Assembly: GCA_947632555.1 (NCBI GenBank)
Contig: CANRPU010000020.1
Location: 1-43,221 of the forward strand
Length of the DNA: 43,221 nt
Origin: an uncultured Lachnospiraceae bacterium
GTDB taxonomy: Bacteria > Bacillota > Clostridia > Lachnospirales > Lachnospiraceae
Direction: 5' to 3'
Shown here: in pieces, positions 1-7,648 of the stretch
Numbering within the stretch: position 1 is the stretch's first letter
Layout of the letters: every line of letters starts with the position of its first letter
Program-made: the position numbers and the translations under genes
Notes under the pieces: model-generated
Databases searched by the model: none
Told to the model about the DNA's origin: nothing
What the model saw: only the letters and a program-made list of their open reading frames with translations

Positions 1-76
1 GATTTGAACCCTCGCGCCGGTTGCCCGACCTACACCCTTAGCAGGGGCGCCTCTTCGACCTCTTGAGTATTTCTCC
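1..76 (-). tRNA. tRNA-Ser(GCU), 3' end cut off by the window edge
   Basis: Read on the minus strand, the acceptor 5' strand is GGAGAAA (70-76), followed by TA and a D-arm beginning CTC. The anticodon arm is CGCCC-CTGCTAA-GGGTG, giving anticodon GCU (serine, AGC/AGU codons). A long variable arm of the class II type follows, then the T-loop sequence GGTTCAAATC at the very edge. The 3' half of the T stem, the acceptor 3' strand and any CCA lie outside the window. The long variable arm and the anticodon agree on serine. Confidence 0.93.
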
Positions 77-108
77 TCGATCCGAACTGCCTCTGTCAAG
101 TATGAGCC

Positions 109-125
109 GTTACCAATTTGGTAAC
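109..125. promoter_or_regulatory. Perfect palindrome at the tRNA-Ser transcription start
   Basis: GTTACCAATTTGGTAAC has two 7-base arms around ATT. It lies about 10-25 bases downstream of the -10 box of the tRNA-Ser promoter, at roughly +3 to +19 of the transcript. It could be a protein-binding operator or a hairpin in the precursor leader that is removed by RNase P. The sequence is clear; the role is inference. Confidence 0.45.
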
Positions 126-134
126 GCAAAAGTT

Positions 135-163
135 ATTATACATAGGATACCCTGCTTTGTCAA
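135..163 (-). promoter_or_regulatory. Sigma-A promoter for tRNA-Ser
   Basis: On the minus strand there is a perfect -35 box TTGACA (158-163), a 17-base spacer and a perfect -10 box TATAAT (135-140). It reads toward the tRNA, whose 5' end is about 58 bases further on. Full consensus fits a strongly expressed stable RNA gene. Confidence 0.85.
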
Positions 164-194
164 TGTTTTTTTCATTCCTTCCGGCCCGGCGCTC

Positions 195-926
195 TTACGC
201 GGGATTTTCGACTTTTTCCGCCGTCTGTCTGGCGATTTCCTCCTCAATCCGGCGCTTTACTTCCGCCGCTATCTCCTGGGTCTTCATCCCTTTATATTCT
301 TCATAATAAATAGGCGGCAGGTAGGTCAGCTTTACCGTTACCCGCTTAATGGATTTCTCGTCGAACGGTTTAAAAGAGTCCACCAGCGCGCAGGGTACGA
401 TAGGACATTTCGCCTTGACGGCGCATTTAAAACTTCCTCCCTTAAAATCCAGCAGCGCGTTGCCTTTTCTGCTCCTGGTCCCCTCCGCGAAGATCAGAAA
501 ATTTTTGCCCTTCTGCACTTCCGCCGCCAGACGGTTGATCACCTGCATGGACTGACGGATATCCTCCCTGTCAATGGCCAGCACTCCCAGCGCATCTCCC
601 ACCTGCTTTAAAAGGATAATGTCGCGGGCTTCCTTTTTCGTAACGTAGGAAAACGGCCTGGGACAGGAATCCAGAAACACCAGTACGTCAAAAAGTCCCT
701 GATGGTTGGGATAAAAGATAAAGCCGTCCTCTTTTGGGAGATTCTCCATACCCCGCGCCTGAATCTCGACACGGCCGGCGTGATTGGCCCTTTTGGTCAC
801 TTTTTTGATATAGGCGTAAGCTTCTTCATAGTTATCGGGCGCCTGCTTTCCATACCGCCATATGCGAAATACATAATAGGGCGCGATATAGAACAGGCGC
901 AGTACCATCAGCACAATCCTCCGCAT
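195..926 (-). CDS. plsC: 1-acyl-sn-glycerol-3-phosphate acyltransferase (PlsC family)
   Basis: This 243-residue protein should transfer an acyl group to lysophosphatidic acid to make phosphatidic acid at the membrane, the second acylation of glycerophospholipid synthesis. The family's catalytic block NHQGLFD (NHxxxxD) lies near residue 75. The second conserved block, FAEGTRSRKGN, lies near residue 147 and contains the glycerophosphate-binding EGTR. A hydrophobic N-terminal stretch (about residues 1-20) suits membrane association. Length is normal for the family. The ATG at 926 has an AAGGAG site 9 bases upstream. It follows the fumarase beta gene by 25 bases on the same strand and may be its co-transcribed neighbour, although the functions are unrelated. 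Confidence 0.9.
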   Translation of the reverse strand: MRRIVLMVLRLFYIAPYYVFRIWRYGKQAPDNYEEAYAYIKKVTKRANHAGRVEIQARGMENLPKEDGFIFYPNHQGLFDVLVFLDSCPRPFSYVTKKEARDIILLKQVGDALGVLAIDREDIRQSMQVINRLAAEVQKGKNFLIFAEGTRSRKGNALLDFKGGSFKCAVKAKCPIVPCALVDSFKPFDEKSIKRVTVKLTYLPPIYYEEYKGMKTQEIAAEVKRRIEEEIARQTAEKVENPA

Positions 927-951
927 ATCCCCAAACTCCTTCCGTCCCGTT

Positions 952-1506
952 TTACTGTATCTCCGCGTATTCTTTCACCGCGGTTTCATAAAGATTGCCG
1001 CCTTCCGCGTCCGCCACCACGATGACCGGGAAATCCGTCACTTCCAATTTATAGATGGCTTCCGTTCCAAGATCCTCATAGGCAACCACTTCGGCGGCGG
1101 TTATCGCTTTGGACAGCAGCGCGCCCGCCCCTCCTACCGCGGCAAAGTACACCGCGCCGTTCCGGACTATGGCATCCAGCACCTCGCCGGACCTCCGGCC
1201 CTTTCCTATCATCCCTTTCAGCCCCAGATCCAGAAGCCGCGGCGCGTACTTATCCATACGGCTTGCCGTGGTCGGTCCCGCAGAGCCGATCGGCCTTCCT
1301 TCCCTCGCGGGTGACGGCCCCATGTAATAAATAACGGTATCTTTCATATCAATGGGCAGCGGCTCCCCGGCGTCCAGCGCTTCCTGCATTCTCTTGTGTG
1401 CGGCATCTCTCGCCGTGTAGACTGTCCCCGTTATATAAACGTAATCCCCCGCTTTCAGTTTTCTTGCCTTTTCTTCCGTCAGCGGTGTATGCAGATACTG
1501 CTCCAT
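952..1506 (-). CDS. Class I (Fe-S) fumarate hydratase, beta subunit
   Basis: This is the C-terminal half of a two-subunit oxygen-sensitive Fe-S hydro-lyase that interconverts fumarate and malate. Recognisable blocks are the N-terminal LKAGDYVYITGTVYTARDAAH and the substrate-binding GSAGPTTASRMD, followed by GMIGKGRR. I chose the ATG at 1506, which is preceded by AAGGAGG at good spacing, over an in-frame upstream start at 1554 that would overlap the alpha gene. With this start the protein is 184 residues. It lies 44 bases after the alpha-subunit stop. The closely related L(+)-tartrate dehydratase TtdB cannot be excluded from sequence alone; fumarase is the usual assignment in Clostridia. Confidence 0.87.
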   Translation of the reverse strand: MEQYLHTPLTEEKARKLKAGDYVYITGTVYTARDAAHKRMQEALDAGEPLPIDMKDTVIYYMGPSPAREGRPIGSAGPTTASRMDKYAPRLLDLGLKGMIGKGRRSGEVLDAIVRNGAVYFAAVGGAGALLSKAITAAEVVAYEDLGTEAIYKLEVTDFPVIVVADAEGGNLYETAVKEYAEIQ

Positions 1507-1550
1507 TCCGATATCCTCCTTCTGCCTGCTGTGCCCGGCCTCGTCTTCCG

Positions 1551-2393
1551 TCATAAAGTCCGCGCCGCATGGCGGTTGACGTGGCAGCAGATATTGACCG
1601 CTACCGGCAGTCCTGCTATATGCGTGGGATAGGTATTGATGTTCACGGCCAGGGCTGTAGTCGTTCCGCCCAGGCCTCCCGGGCCGATCCCCAGTTTATT
1701 GATCTTTTCCAGCAGTTCTTCTTCCATTTCCCTTACATAAGGGATTCCGGAGCGTACATTCACCGGCCTTGTCAGCGCCTTCTTCGCCAGCAGAGCGCAT
1801 TTTTCAAAGGTACCGCCGATCCCTACTCCCACTACCATGGGCGGACAGGCGTTGGGCCCCGCATCCTTTACCGCGGTCAGCACCGCGTTTTTCACTCCGT
1901 CCATTCCATCAGCCGGCTTCAGCATAAAGATCCGGCTCATATTTTCGCTGCCGAACCCTTTGGGAGCTACCGTAATGCGGACCTGTTCTCCCTCGGTGAT
2001 CTCATAGTGGATAACGGCAGGCGTATTGTCCCCCGTATTTTTCCGCAGCAAAGGATCTCCCACTACGGATTTGCGCAGAAAACCTTCCGAATAACCCTGT
2101 CTGACACCTTCGTTTACGGCCTCTTCCAGCGAGCCTCCCGCAAAATGTACGTCCTGCCCCACCTCCAGAAACACTACGGTCATACCCGTATCCTGGCATA
2201 TGGGGATCATATCTTCTCCGGCGATCCGCAGATTTTCCCGCAGCTGGGCCAGGATCTGCTCTCCCAGCGGCGCCCGTTCCGTTTCTTCCGCCCGCTTTAT
2301 GGCATCCGCCATATCGTCGGAAAGGAAATGATTGGCCTCAATGCACATTTCCCTGATATTCCGCGTAATTTCTTTTACGTCAATCGTCCTCAT
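1551..2393 (-). CDS. Class I (Fe-S) fumarate hydratase, alpha subunit
   Basis: This 280-residue protein is the N-terminal half of the heterodimeric Fe-S fumarase and carries the cluster ligands. Conserved cysteines are visible in ICQDTGM (about residue 65), NACPPMVVG (about residue 183) and NICCHVNRHA near the C-terminus. The block GDNTPAVIHYEI and the glycine-rich GPGGLGGTTTALAV are also typical. The in-frame GTG at 2396 directly precedes the ATG at 2393; I take the ATG, which has AGGATATT upstream. The gene follows the HIT gene by 9 bases and precedes the beta subunit, so the three are probably one operon. Tartrate dehydratase alpha (TtdA) is the alternative. Confidence 0.88.
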   Translation of the reverse strand: MRTIDVKEITRNIREMCIEANHFLSDDMADAIKRAEETERAPLGEQILAQLRENLRIAGEDMIPICQDTGMTVVFLEVGQDVHFAGGSLEEAVNEGVRQGYSEGFLRKSVVGDPLLRKNTGDNTPAVIHYEITEGEQVRITVAPKGFGSENMSRIFMLKPADGMDGVKNAVLTAVKDAGPNACPPMVVGVGIGGTFEKCALLAKKALTRPVNVRSGIPYVREMEEELLEKINKLGIGPGGLGGTTTALAVNINTYPTHIAGLPVAVNICCHVNRHAARTL

Positions 2394-2402
2394 CACAATA
2401 TC

Positions 2403-2813
2403 CTATTCTGTAATCTGTTTTTGGATCTCTTCCAGTTCTTCCTGGGAAACGGTCTGGGGTTTCCACAGAATATGCTGCCCGTCATTTTTATATCTTGGGA
2501 TCAGATGCAGATGGAAATGCATAACGGTCTGTCCCGCTGCCTCCCCGTTGTTCTGTACCAGATTGAACCCGTCGGCATGCAGCTTCCCCGCCATGATCCC
2601 CGCCATTTTTTTGGCCAGCCGCATAGCTTCGGCGGCTGTATCTTCCGGCAGTTCATATAAATCCGCGTAATGCTCTTTCGGCAGTATCAGCGCGTGTCCC
2701 CGCGTAGCCGGTCCCAGATCCAGGATCACTCTGAATTTTTCATCTTCATACAACGTTTTGGACGGGATTTCTCCTCCCGCTATCCTGCAAAAAATACAAT
2801 CCTCTTTTTTCAT
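2403..2813 (-). CDS. HIT family nucleotide-binding hydrolase
   Basis: This 136-residue protein has the histidine-triad signature HFHLHLIPR near residues 99-107 and the N-terminal zinc-ligand-like CIFCRIAGGEIPS. HIT proteins of this HinT-like branch hydrolyse nucleoside phosphoramidates or acyl-adenylates in the cytoplasm. Length is normal. The ATG at 2813 has AGGAGAG about 10 bases upstream. The stop lies 9 bases before the fumarase alpha ATG, which suggests co-transcription. The exact substrate cannot be told from the sequence. Confidence 0.9.
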   Translation of the reverse strand: MKKEDCIFCRIAGGEIPSKTLYEDEKFRVILDLGPATRGHALILPKEHYADLYELPEDTAAEAMRLAKKMAGIMAGKLHADGFNLVQNNGEAAGQTVMHFHLHLIPRYKNDGQHILWKPQTVSQEELEEIQKQITE

Positions 2814-2855
2814 CTTCAGCCAGCTCTCCTTCCGTTCTTGTTCTTATTTTATTTT

Positions 2856-3854
2856 TTATTGCGGGTCCGAAAAAACAAAGAGCTGGTCCAGCATTCGGAG
2901 TATCTTGAAATCGCCCTTCATTTTCATCTCCCCGGACATGAACGCCCTTTGAAAGGTCATCCTGCCGGCAAGGATATCCTCAAATGTACTTTTCTCCATG
3001 TGAACCTCAACATCCGCCGGCGCCGCGCTGTCATGGCTGAAACTTAATTCGGCCCCGCTGACATCCAGAGTAAGCGGTTCCTTCCGGTTCCCCGTAAACA
3101 GCCTGTAGACCGCCTTGACTCCCGCCTGCGGCTTAAATGCCTTTTCAAATGTCTGCGCCGCCCCATTCTCATTTTCTTCCGCATCTCCCATCATGTCCTT
3201 AAACATGCTGGTAAGTTCCTGTATATCCTCTTTCTGCCGCTGCACATAACTGTCATCCGAAGCGTACTGGGAAAGCTGCTCCGACTCCTGGGGCGTCAAC
3301 GCGATATTTTTCGTTCGGGACAGGATCTTTCTTAAAGCCTGGCTGCTGGCAGGCAGACCGGACGGTTTCTGATTGATCGTCCGATACAGATTTTCGGTCT
3401 TCTTTTCAATAATGGCAATATATTCCTGGTTCATTTCCAGCTGCGTGCTGTCGGCCACGTACCCGCTGATCCCGCCGCAGAGCTTCCCGCCCAGGATCTC
3501 CCAGGCCGTGATCAAATGCATCTCTCCGTCTTTTTCACCGTAAGTAGTGGACATCACCACCGGACACATATATATTTGTTCTATCTTCTCCTTGTCCCCA
3601 TAAAGCCAGCACGCATCCAAAAACTGCTGCATATATCCGCCGATGCCGTACCATTCCACCGTGGTAGCCAGGATAATGCCGTCCGCGGATTTCAGCGTCT
3701 GCGGGAGCGTGGTGATCTGGTTTTTCAGCTCATGGAGCTGAAATCTTTCCACCTTTACATGGAGCTCTTCCAGTACCTCCTGCATTTTATTGATCACCAG
3801 CAGCGCCGGATCGTCCATCAGACCCCTGCCGCCATAATAAATATTGATATTCAT
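2856..3854 (-). CDS. Flavodoxin-like NAD(P)H-dependent oxidoreductase fused to an SCP2-like domain
   Basis: The 332-residue protein begins with a flavodoxin fold (residues 1 to about 165): MNINIYYGGRG, then a strand/loop ADGIILATTVEWYG that resembles the FMN-binding region of NADPH-dependent FMN reductases. A helical linker follows (about 165-230). The C-terminal 100 residues look like an SCP2 sterol-carrier/lipid-binding domain, with AVYRLFTGNR, PLTLDVSG, VEVHMEKSTFEDILAGRM and GEMKMKGDFKILRMLDQL. The start overlaps the rhomboid stop as ATGA (3851-3854), and a GGGAGG site precedes it, so the two are translationally coupled. A redox enzyme acting on a lipid-like substrate is inference. Confidence 0.8.
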   Translation of the reverse strand: MNINIYYGGRGLMDDPALLVINKMQEVLEELHVKVERFQLHELKNQITTLPQTLKSADGIILATTVEWYGIGGYMQQFLDACWLYGDKEKIEQIYMCPVVMSTTYGEKDGEMHLITAWEILGGKLCGGISGYVADSTQLEMNQEYIAIIEKKTENLYRTINQKPSGLPASSQALRKILSRTKNIALTPQESEQLSQYASDDSYVQRQKEDIQELTSMFKDMMGDAEENENGAAQTFEKAFKPQAGVKAVYRLFTGNRKEPLTLDVSGAELSFSHDSAAPADVEVHMEKSTFEDILAGRMTFQRAFMSGEMKMKGDFKILRMLDQLFVFSDPQ

Positions 3855-4468
3855 CGCAACCTCCCTTCAGATTTGTCACGCAGTTTCCAAAACAGGCACA
3901 TCAGCAGGCCCAGCAGGAACCCGGAAACAAATCCTCCTATATGCGCGGCATTGTCAATATTGGCCGCTCTTATGCCGCTGTAAACGGAATATGCCACTAC
4001 CAGGACCACCCGCTGCCATGTAACGCTCCGCATGGATCCTTTCTTGCACAGGACCATGGCCAGCAGCACGCCCACCAGGCCGAACACCGCTCCGCTCGCG
4101 CCGATGGAGCTCACATACCATTCGCCTGTAACCAGCTTATATCCCAGCGAGGCTGCCTGTCCTCCCAGGCCGGCCAATACATACTGCGCCAAAAACAGCA
4201 TATGCCCTGTTTCCTTTTCCAGCATCATGCCCAGTCCCGCCAGCAGAAGCATATTGTTGACGATATGATTGATATCCGCATGGAGGAACATCGCCGACAG
4301 GGCACGATAGTATTCCCTGTCCCCGAAAAAACTGCTGGGACTGATATCTCCCATATTATATAACATTTCCCCGCTGAATGTACATATCAGAAAAATTCCC
4401 GCGTTAACGATAACCAGGATCACCGTGACCAGCGGCCGCTCCAATATGCCCCCAGGCCTTTCCCGCAT
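3851..4468 (-). CDS. Rhomboid family intramembrane serine protease
   Basis: This 205-residue polytopic membrane protein carries the rhomboid catalytic serine in GASGAVFGLVG (about residue 125) and the catalytic histidine in NAAHIGGFVSGFLLG near the C-terminus. An N-terminal-side HADINHIVNNM supplies the conserved HxxxN element. About six hydrophobic segments are present. Such proteases cleave membrane proteins within the bilayer. The start at 4468 has GAGGGGTGG upstream. A possible weak promoter lies inside the end of the FHA gene (TTGACA at 4521-4526, poor -10). The gene is coupled to the flavodoxin-SCP2 gene by a four-base overlap. Confidence 0.9.
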   Translation of the reverse strand: MRERPGGILERPLVTVILVIVNAGIFLICTFSGEMLYNMGDISPSSFFGDREYYRALSAMFLHADINHIVNNMLLLAGLGMMLEKETGHMLFLAQYVLAGLGGQAASLGYKLVTGEWYVSSIGASGAVFGLVGVLLAMVLCKKGSMRSVTWQRVVLVVAYSVYSGIRAANIDNAAHIGGFVSGFLLGLLMCLFWKLRDKSEGRLR

Positions 4469-4522
4469 TCTGCCACCCCTCTTTTTGCTTTATTATGAGG
4501 GTATCACCGATTCGTTTTTCTG

Positions 4523-5641
4523 TCAACGATAGGTAAACTCAAGTTTTCCCAGCCTGATCTCATCTTCCTTCCACAATTCCACCCGTTCATATGGTTTCAG
4601 CCGTACCCCGTTTTTATAAGTGCCGTTGGTAGTATTCAGGTCCTCCAGGTAAATTTTTTCTTCCTCCGCCGTGATCCTGGCGTGCATTCTGCTGACAGAG
4701 CTGTCTGTGAGCACCACGTCTGCCATTCCTCCCTTTTTTCCGATAATAAGCGGCAGACTTTCCAGTGAGATCACCTTTCGGTTTTGTTTTCCGTTTCCGA
4801 AAAGCTTTTTCTCCTCCTTTTCCGGTTTTACCTCCAAATAAGTGGTCCTCCCCGATTCCTCCCAGGATTCCGCTACAGCATCTTCGGCTTTGGATTCCTG
4901 CTTTTCCGGGACCGGCCGCGCCCCGTACCCGGAAGCGCTTTTTTCTTCTTTCCTCCTTTTTCTATACCAGCCCAACAACGGGGAGCCCGCTTCCGGCGCT
5001 TTTTCAGCCGGGATAGAGATTTCGTCTTCCGGCAGCGGAAATTCTCTTTCTTCCTCCGCTCTCCGCGCTTCCCGCTTTTCCGCTTTTTTCTGCTTTTCCC
5101 ACAGGATCAGAAAGGTTTCCGCCGTAAATTCCGCCGGCATCTTTTCCCATTCCGCGTATATAGTGTAAAAAATTTCCAACAGCTCCGGTTCTCCCTCATC
5201 CGTATGCTCCAGCAGAAAAGAAAGAAATTCCTCCATATCCGGTTCCGCTTTTTCTATATAATAGGGATAATACAAAAACTCAATGGTGCCGGAATCCATA
5301 TCCTGAAAAACACAATCCGGCCGCAGGATCAGGTTCCGATAATCCATAAGGTACTGTTCCATCGACCACAATGCCTCTTTCAGCGCTTTTTCCAGGCTCT
5401 CCATCCACTCTGTGGTAATCCCGCCTTTCAGAAAATATTTGCTCAGGCTCTGTTTGGAGGAAATATCATAGCACAGGCCGTTTTCCCCGTCCTCCGAGTA
5501 TATGTGGGCACGCAGAAGGCCCTCCGGCTTTCGCCGTGTCAAAATGCAGTACTGATACCGCATTTTGGTATTGTTTTCCCACTCTGTCCTCAGTCTTAAA
5601 TAATTATGGTGATACCCGTTCCGATACTCCATCTGCAACAT
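4523..5641 (-). CDS. FHA domain protein of the Tad locus (DUF6382-like N-terminus)
   Basis: The C-terminal 95 residues are an FHA phosphothreonine-binding domain: PLIIGKKGGMADVVLTDS, VSRMHARI and LEDLNTTNGTYKNG carry the family's core G, R-H and N-T-N-G positions. The N-terminal 190 residues match what I know as DUF6382, found beside Tad genes in Clostridia. A charged, low-complexity linker joins the two. I chose the ATG at 5641 because AAAAGGAGT lies 8 bases upstream and the start is 5 bases after the preceding stop; a longer in-frame start at 5707 would overlap that gene. It is the last gene of the pilus operon and may link assembly to Ser/Thr phosphorylation. That link is inference. Confidence 0.82.
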   Translation of the reverse strand: MLQMEYRNGYHHNYLRLRTEWENNTKMRYQYCILTRRKPEGLLRAHIYSEDGENGLCYDISSKQSLSKYFLKGGITTEWMESLEKALKEALWSMEQYLMDYRNLILRPDCVFQDMDSGTIEFLYYPYYIEKAEPDMEEFLSFLLEHTDEGEPELLEIFYTIYAEWEKMPAEFTAETFLILWEKQKKAEKREARRAEEEREFPLPEDEISIPAEKAPEAGSPLLGWYRKRRKEEKSASGYGARPVPEKQESKAEDAVAESWEESGRTTYLEVKPEKEEKKLFGNGKQNRKVISLESLPLIIGKKGGMADVVLTDSSVSRMHARITAEEEKIYLEDLNTTNGTYKNGVRLKPYERVELWKEDEIRLGKLEFTYR

Positions 5642-5646
5642 CTGTT

Positions 5647-6147
5647 TTACTCCTTTTCCTGTTTTAACTGCCTGTACATCCTGATCAGGAACACCGGATT
5701 GATACACCGGCTTTCGGCTTCGACCCGTATATGCCAGGCCCCTGTTTCGGGAAGGAGCCGCAGTCCCTGAAAGGGCATATTGACATCCCCTTCCATAACA
5801 ATACTCACACCTCCCTGCGCTCTGACAGAAAAGTCGTAATCCGCTACGGCGTATTTTCCTTCCATGTGTTCCCGCAATGTATCTTCCGCCGCGTTATATA
5901 CCGCCTGCATATCCTCCCTGTACAGACTGCTGCCCCGCAGCGCGGCTCTGTACGCGTCCTGTTCCGCGACACATCTGTCATATATATAAAATCCGCTGTA
6001 TAGGATAAAAATGCAGATGTATAGCGCCAGTGGAAATATCAATACCGCTTCCACCGTAAAATAGGCGTCCCATTCCCTAGCGCCTCTCCTTTGCCGTTCT
6101 CTCCTGCCACCTCTCTTTTGCCGTTTTCTCCTGACGCCCGCTCCCAT
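5647..6147 (-). CDS. TadE-like minor pseudopilin
   Basis: The 166-residue protein has a very basic N-terminus (about 25 residues rich in Arg and Lys), then AYFTVEAVLIFPLALYICIFILYSGFYIYDRC. The TVEA-type cleavage/glutamate context followed by a long hydrophobic helix is the class III prepilin/TadE pattern. The C-terminal domain is extracytoplasmic. The ATG at 6147 has AAAGGAG 9 bases upstream. It lies between the prepilin peptidase and the FHA gene in the Tad operon, so it is probably a pseudopilin processed by the neighbouring peptidase. Confidence 0.8.
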   Translation of the reverse strand: MGAGVRRKRQKRGGRRERQRRGAREWDAYFTVEAVLIFPLALYICIFILYSGFYIYDRCVAEQDAYRAALRGSSLYREDMQAVYNAAEDTLREHMEGKYAVADYDFSVRAQGGVSIVMEGDVNMPFQGLRLLPETGAWHIRVEAESRCINPVFLIRMYRQLKQEKE

Positions 6148-6168
6148 CCGGTTTCACTCCTTTCCGCT

Positions 6169-6600
6169 TTACAGTCCCATCCAGACCAGTCTGGCCGCCA
6201 GCAGAAAGGGAAGAAACGGAATACAGGACTGTTTGTCCGCTTTTTTTAAGACCAGCAGCACGACCGCCAGCAAGGACTGGAGAAACAGCCCCAGGCAGAA
6301 CACCCCCAGCGCCAGTTCCATTCCCTCATAAAGCCCCAGCAGAAGCAGGGTCAGCCCGTCACCCGCTCCCACCTTTTTCTCCGTCATGAAAGAAAGGATC
6401 AGCAGCGCCGCGCCCGGCAGCAGGGAAACCGCCGCTTGGGTCAACGCCTCCACCGCCCCTTCCTGCGGTATTCGCAGCAGAACGCATACCGCTGCCCATA
6501 CTGCCCCCGCCAGAAACAGCGCCGACGGGATCTTTTTCCATTTCATATCAAAAAAACTTCCTATTCCCAAAATCATGATCGATCCGGCTGTCTGAACCAT
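6169..6600 (-). CDS. Prepilin peptidase, A24 family (CpaA/TadV type)
   Basis: This short polytopic protein has the two aspartates of A24 aspartic prepilin peptidases: one in GIGSFFDMKWKKIP near the N-terminus and one in the GxGD motif GAGDGLTLLLLGLYEG. It lacks the N-methylation domain of PilD, as expected for Tad systems. It would remove the leader peptide of the Flp pilin and the TadE-like proteins. I chose the ATG at 6600, preceded by GGGAGG, over an upstream in-frame start at 6651 that would run into the neighbouring gene. Length is 143 residues. Confidence 0.87.
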   Translation of the reverse strand: MVQTAGSIMILGIGSFFDMKWKKIPSALFLAGAVWAAVCVLLRIPQEGAVEALTQAAVSLLPGAALLILSFMTEKKVGAGDGLTLLLLGLYEGMELALGVFCLGLFLQSLLAVVLLVLKKADKQSCIPFLPFLLAARLVWMGL

Positions 6601-6629
6601 TTTACCTCCCTTTAGCTGCCTGAATGTTC

Positions 6630-7610
6630 TCACATTCCGCATCTGCCGCACAATCTGTATTTCTTTTCCGCCTCACTGCGGAGCATGACCCTGACGGTAC
6701 GCTTTAATCCGCCGCAATTTAGATCCTGATGATACCTGTCCCCACTTCTGGAAATGTAGTAATGATCCGCCGCGGTGTCCGCGCAAAGTTCGCAGGCGGT
6801 ATACCTGTCCCCGTATTCATTGCGCAAAAGCTCCAGTTCCTCCGCTCCGCATTCCGATATACTCAGCCGGATATGGCTGCATTCCCTGCTTACGTGATAT
6901 ACCTGCGCGTTTTCGGTAACATACACGTATTCCTCCTTGTCTTCCCCACTGTTTTCCTGCCCGGCCACGTCGTAACCTGTCCATGCCCTCCCATAATATC
7001 TGCTGTAAAACCAGGCCGGCCGAAATCCCGCGAGCCGGATAAAGGGCTTTATCTGATAAACCGCCGTCAGCTCGATCACGTCCTTCTCCCTGAACACGGA
7101 CGATCCTGTATACCAGATTCCTTCTTTTCCGCCGTTTATGGGGGACGCATCCAGATATTCCTCTCCGGCCAGCCTCTCCACTCTTTCCTTAACATATAAG
7201 TAAGAAAAAGCGATATCCCCCAAAAGGGCCTTCCATTCTTCCTTATCCCCATCCTCCTTTTCCGCTGTTTCTTTATACACGCAGGCATACACGCTGAGCT
7301 CCCTTCCGGTTTCCCGCAGCGCGGCCAAAAGCGCTGTCTGCACCCGGTAGATCTCTATTATCTCCAGAAGATTCAGGAAAAAGAACAGAAACAGCGGAAG
7401 TACCACCGCCGCTTCTACCGTCATGGATGCGTTCAGGCCGGTTTTTGCGGGACAGAAAAAGGAAAGCAGGGACATCCCCTTTATGGTCTTTTGTCTGGGA
7501 TTTTTATTCGGGAAGTCCTGACAGCCATGGCACAGGTCTGCCTGTACCGGCTGCTGATGGTGTGAAGGCTGAAATATACGATTATTGTTTTGTTGACTGA
7601 TCATTCCCAT
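6630..7610 (-). CDS. TadE-like protein with two C-terminal zinc-hook motifs
   Basis: After a prepilin-like segment (ASMTVEAAVVLPLFLFFFLNLLEI) comes an extracytoplasmic domain. The C-terminal 100 residues carry two tandem copies of a motif with the layout YHxxxxC, about 20-28 residues, then CxxC. The first copy is YHVSREC ... CELC and the second is YHQDLNC ... CGRC. This resembles Ada-type or secreted zinc-hook motifs. The start is uncertain. The ATG at 7610 sits in an inverted-repeat arm, with AAGGAG about 17 bases upstream of it across a GGGGACGTCCCC hairpin. The ATG at 7475 would give the usual short N-terminus but has no spaced ribosome site. A TTG at 7676 is less likely. Confidence 0.75.
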   Translation of the reverse strand: MGMISQQNNNRIFQPSHHQQPVQADLCHGCQDFPNKNPRQKTIKGMSLLSFFCPAKTGLNASMTVEAAVVLPLFLFFFLNLLEIIEIYRVQTALLAALRETGRELSVYACVYKETAEKEDGDKEEWKALLGDIAFSYLYVKERVERLAGEEYLDASPINGGKEGIWYTGSSVFREKDVIELTAVYQIKPFIRLAGFRPAWFYSRYYGRAWTGYDVAGQENSGEDKEEYVYVTENAQVYHVSRECSHIRLSISECGAEELELLRNEYGDRYTACELCADTAADHYYISRSGDRYHQDLNCGGLKRTVRVMLRSEAEKKYRLCGRCGM

Positions 7611-7624
7611 AAAGGGGACGTCCC
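7469..7624. repeat. Inverted-repeat pair, possible small MITE or REP-type insertion
   Basis: GGGACATCCCCTTTATGG (7469-7486) is the reverse complement of CCATAAAGGGGACGTCCC (7607-7624) apart from one mismatch. The arms are 120 bases apart. The outer arm contains the perfect palindrome GGGGACGTCCCC, and a GAAGC-gat-GCTTC hairpin (7639-7651) adjoins it across the stop codon of the upstream gene. The segment covers the apparent 5' end of the TadE-like gene, whose first residues there do not look like a pilin leader. No transposase is encoded. A mobile origin is inference. Confidence 0.55.
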
Positions 7625-7648
7625 CGCTCTCCTTTCCGAAGCGATGCT

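Noticed and set aside
63..611. Plus-strand open frame of 182 codons over the tRNA and plsC
   Set aside because: It runs through the tRNA-Ser gene and antisense to plsC, starts at TTG without a ribosome site and has no recognisable domain.
1569..2660. Plus-strand open frame of 363 codons over the fumarase alpha and HIT genes
   Set aside because: It is antisense to two well-supported genes and its composition (many His, Phe and Arg) is typical of a shadow frame.
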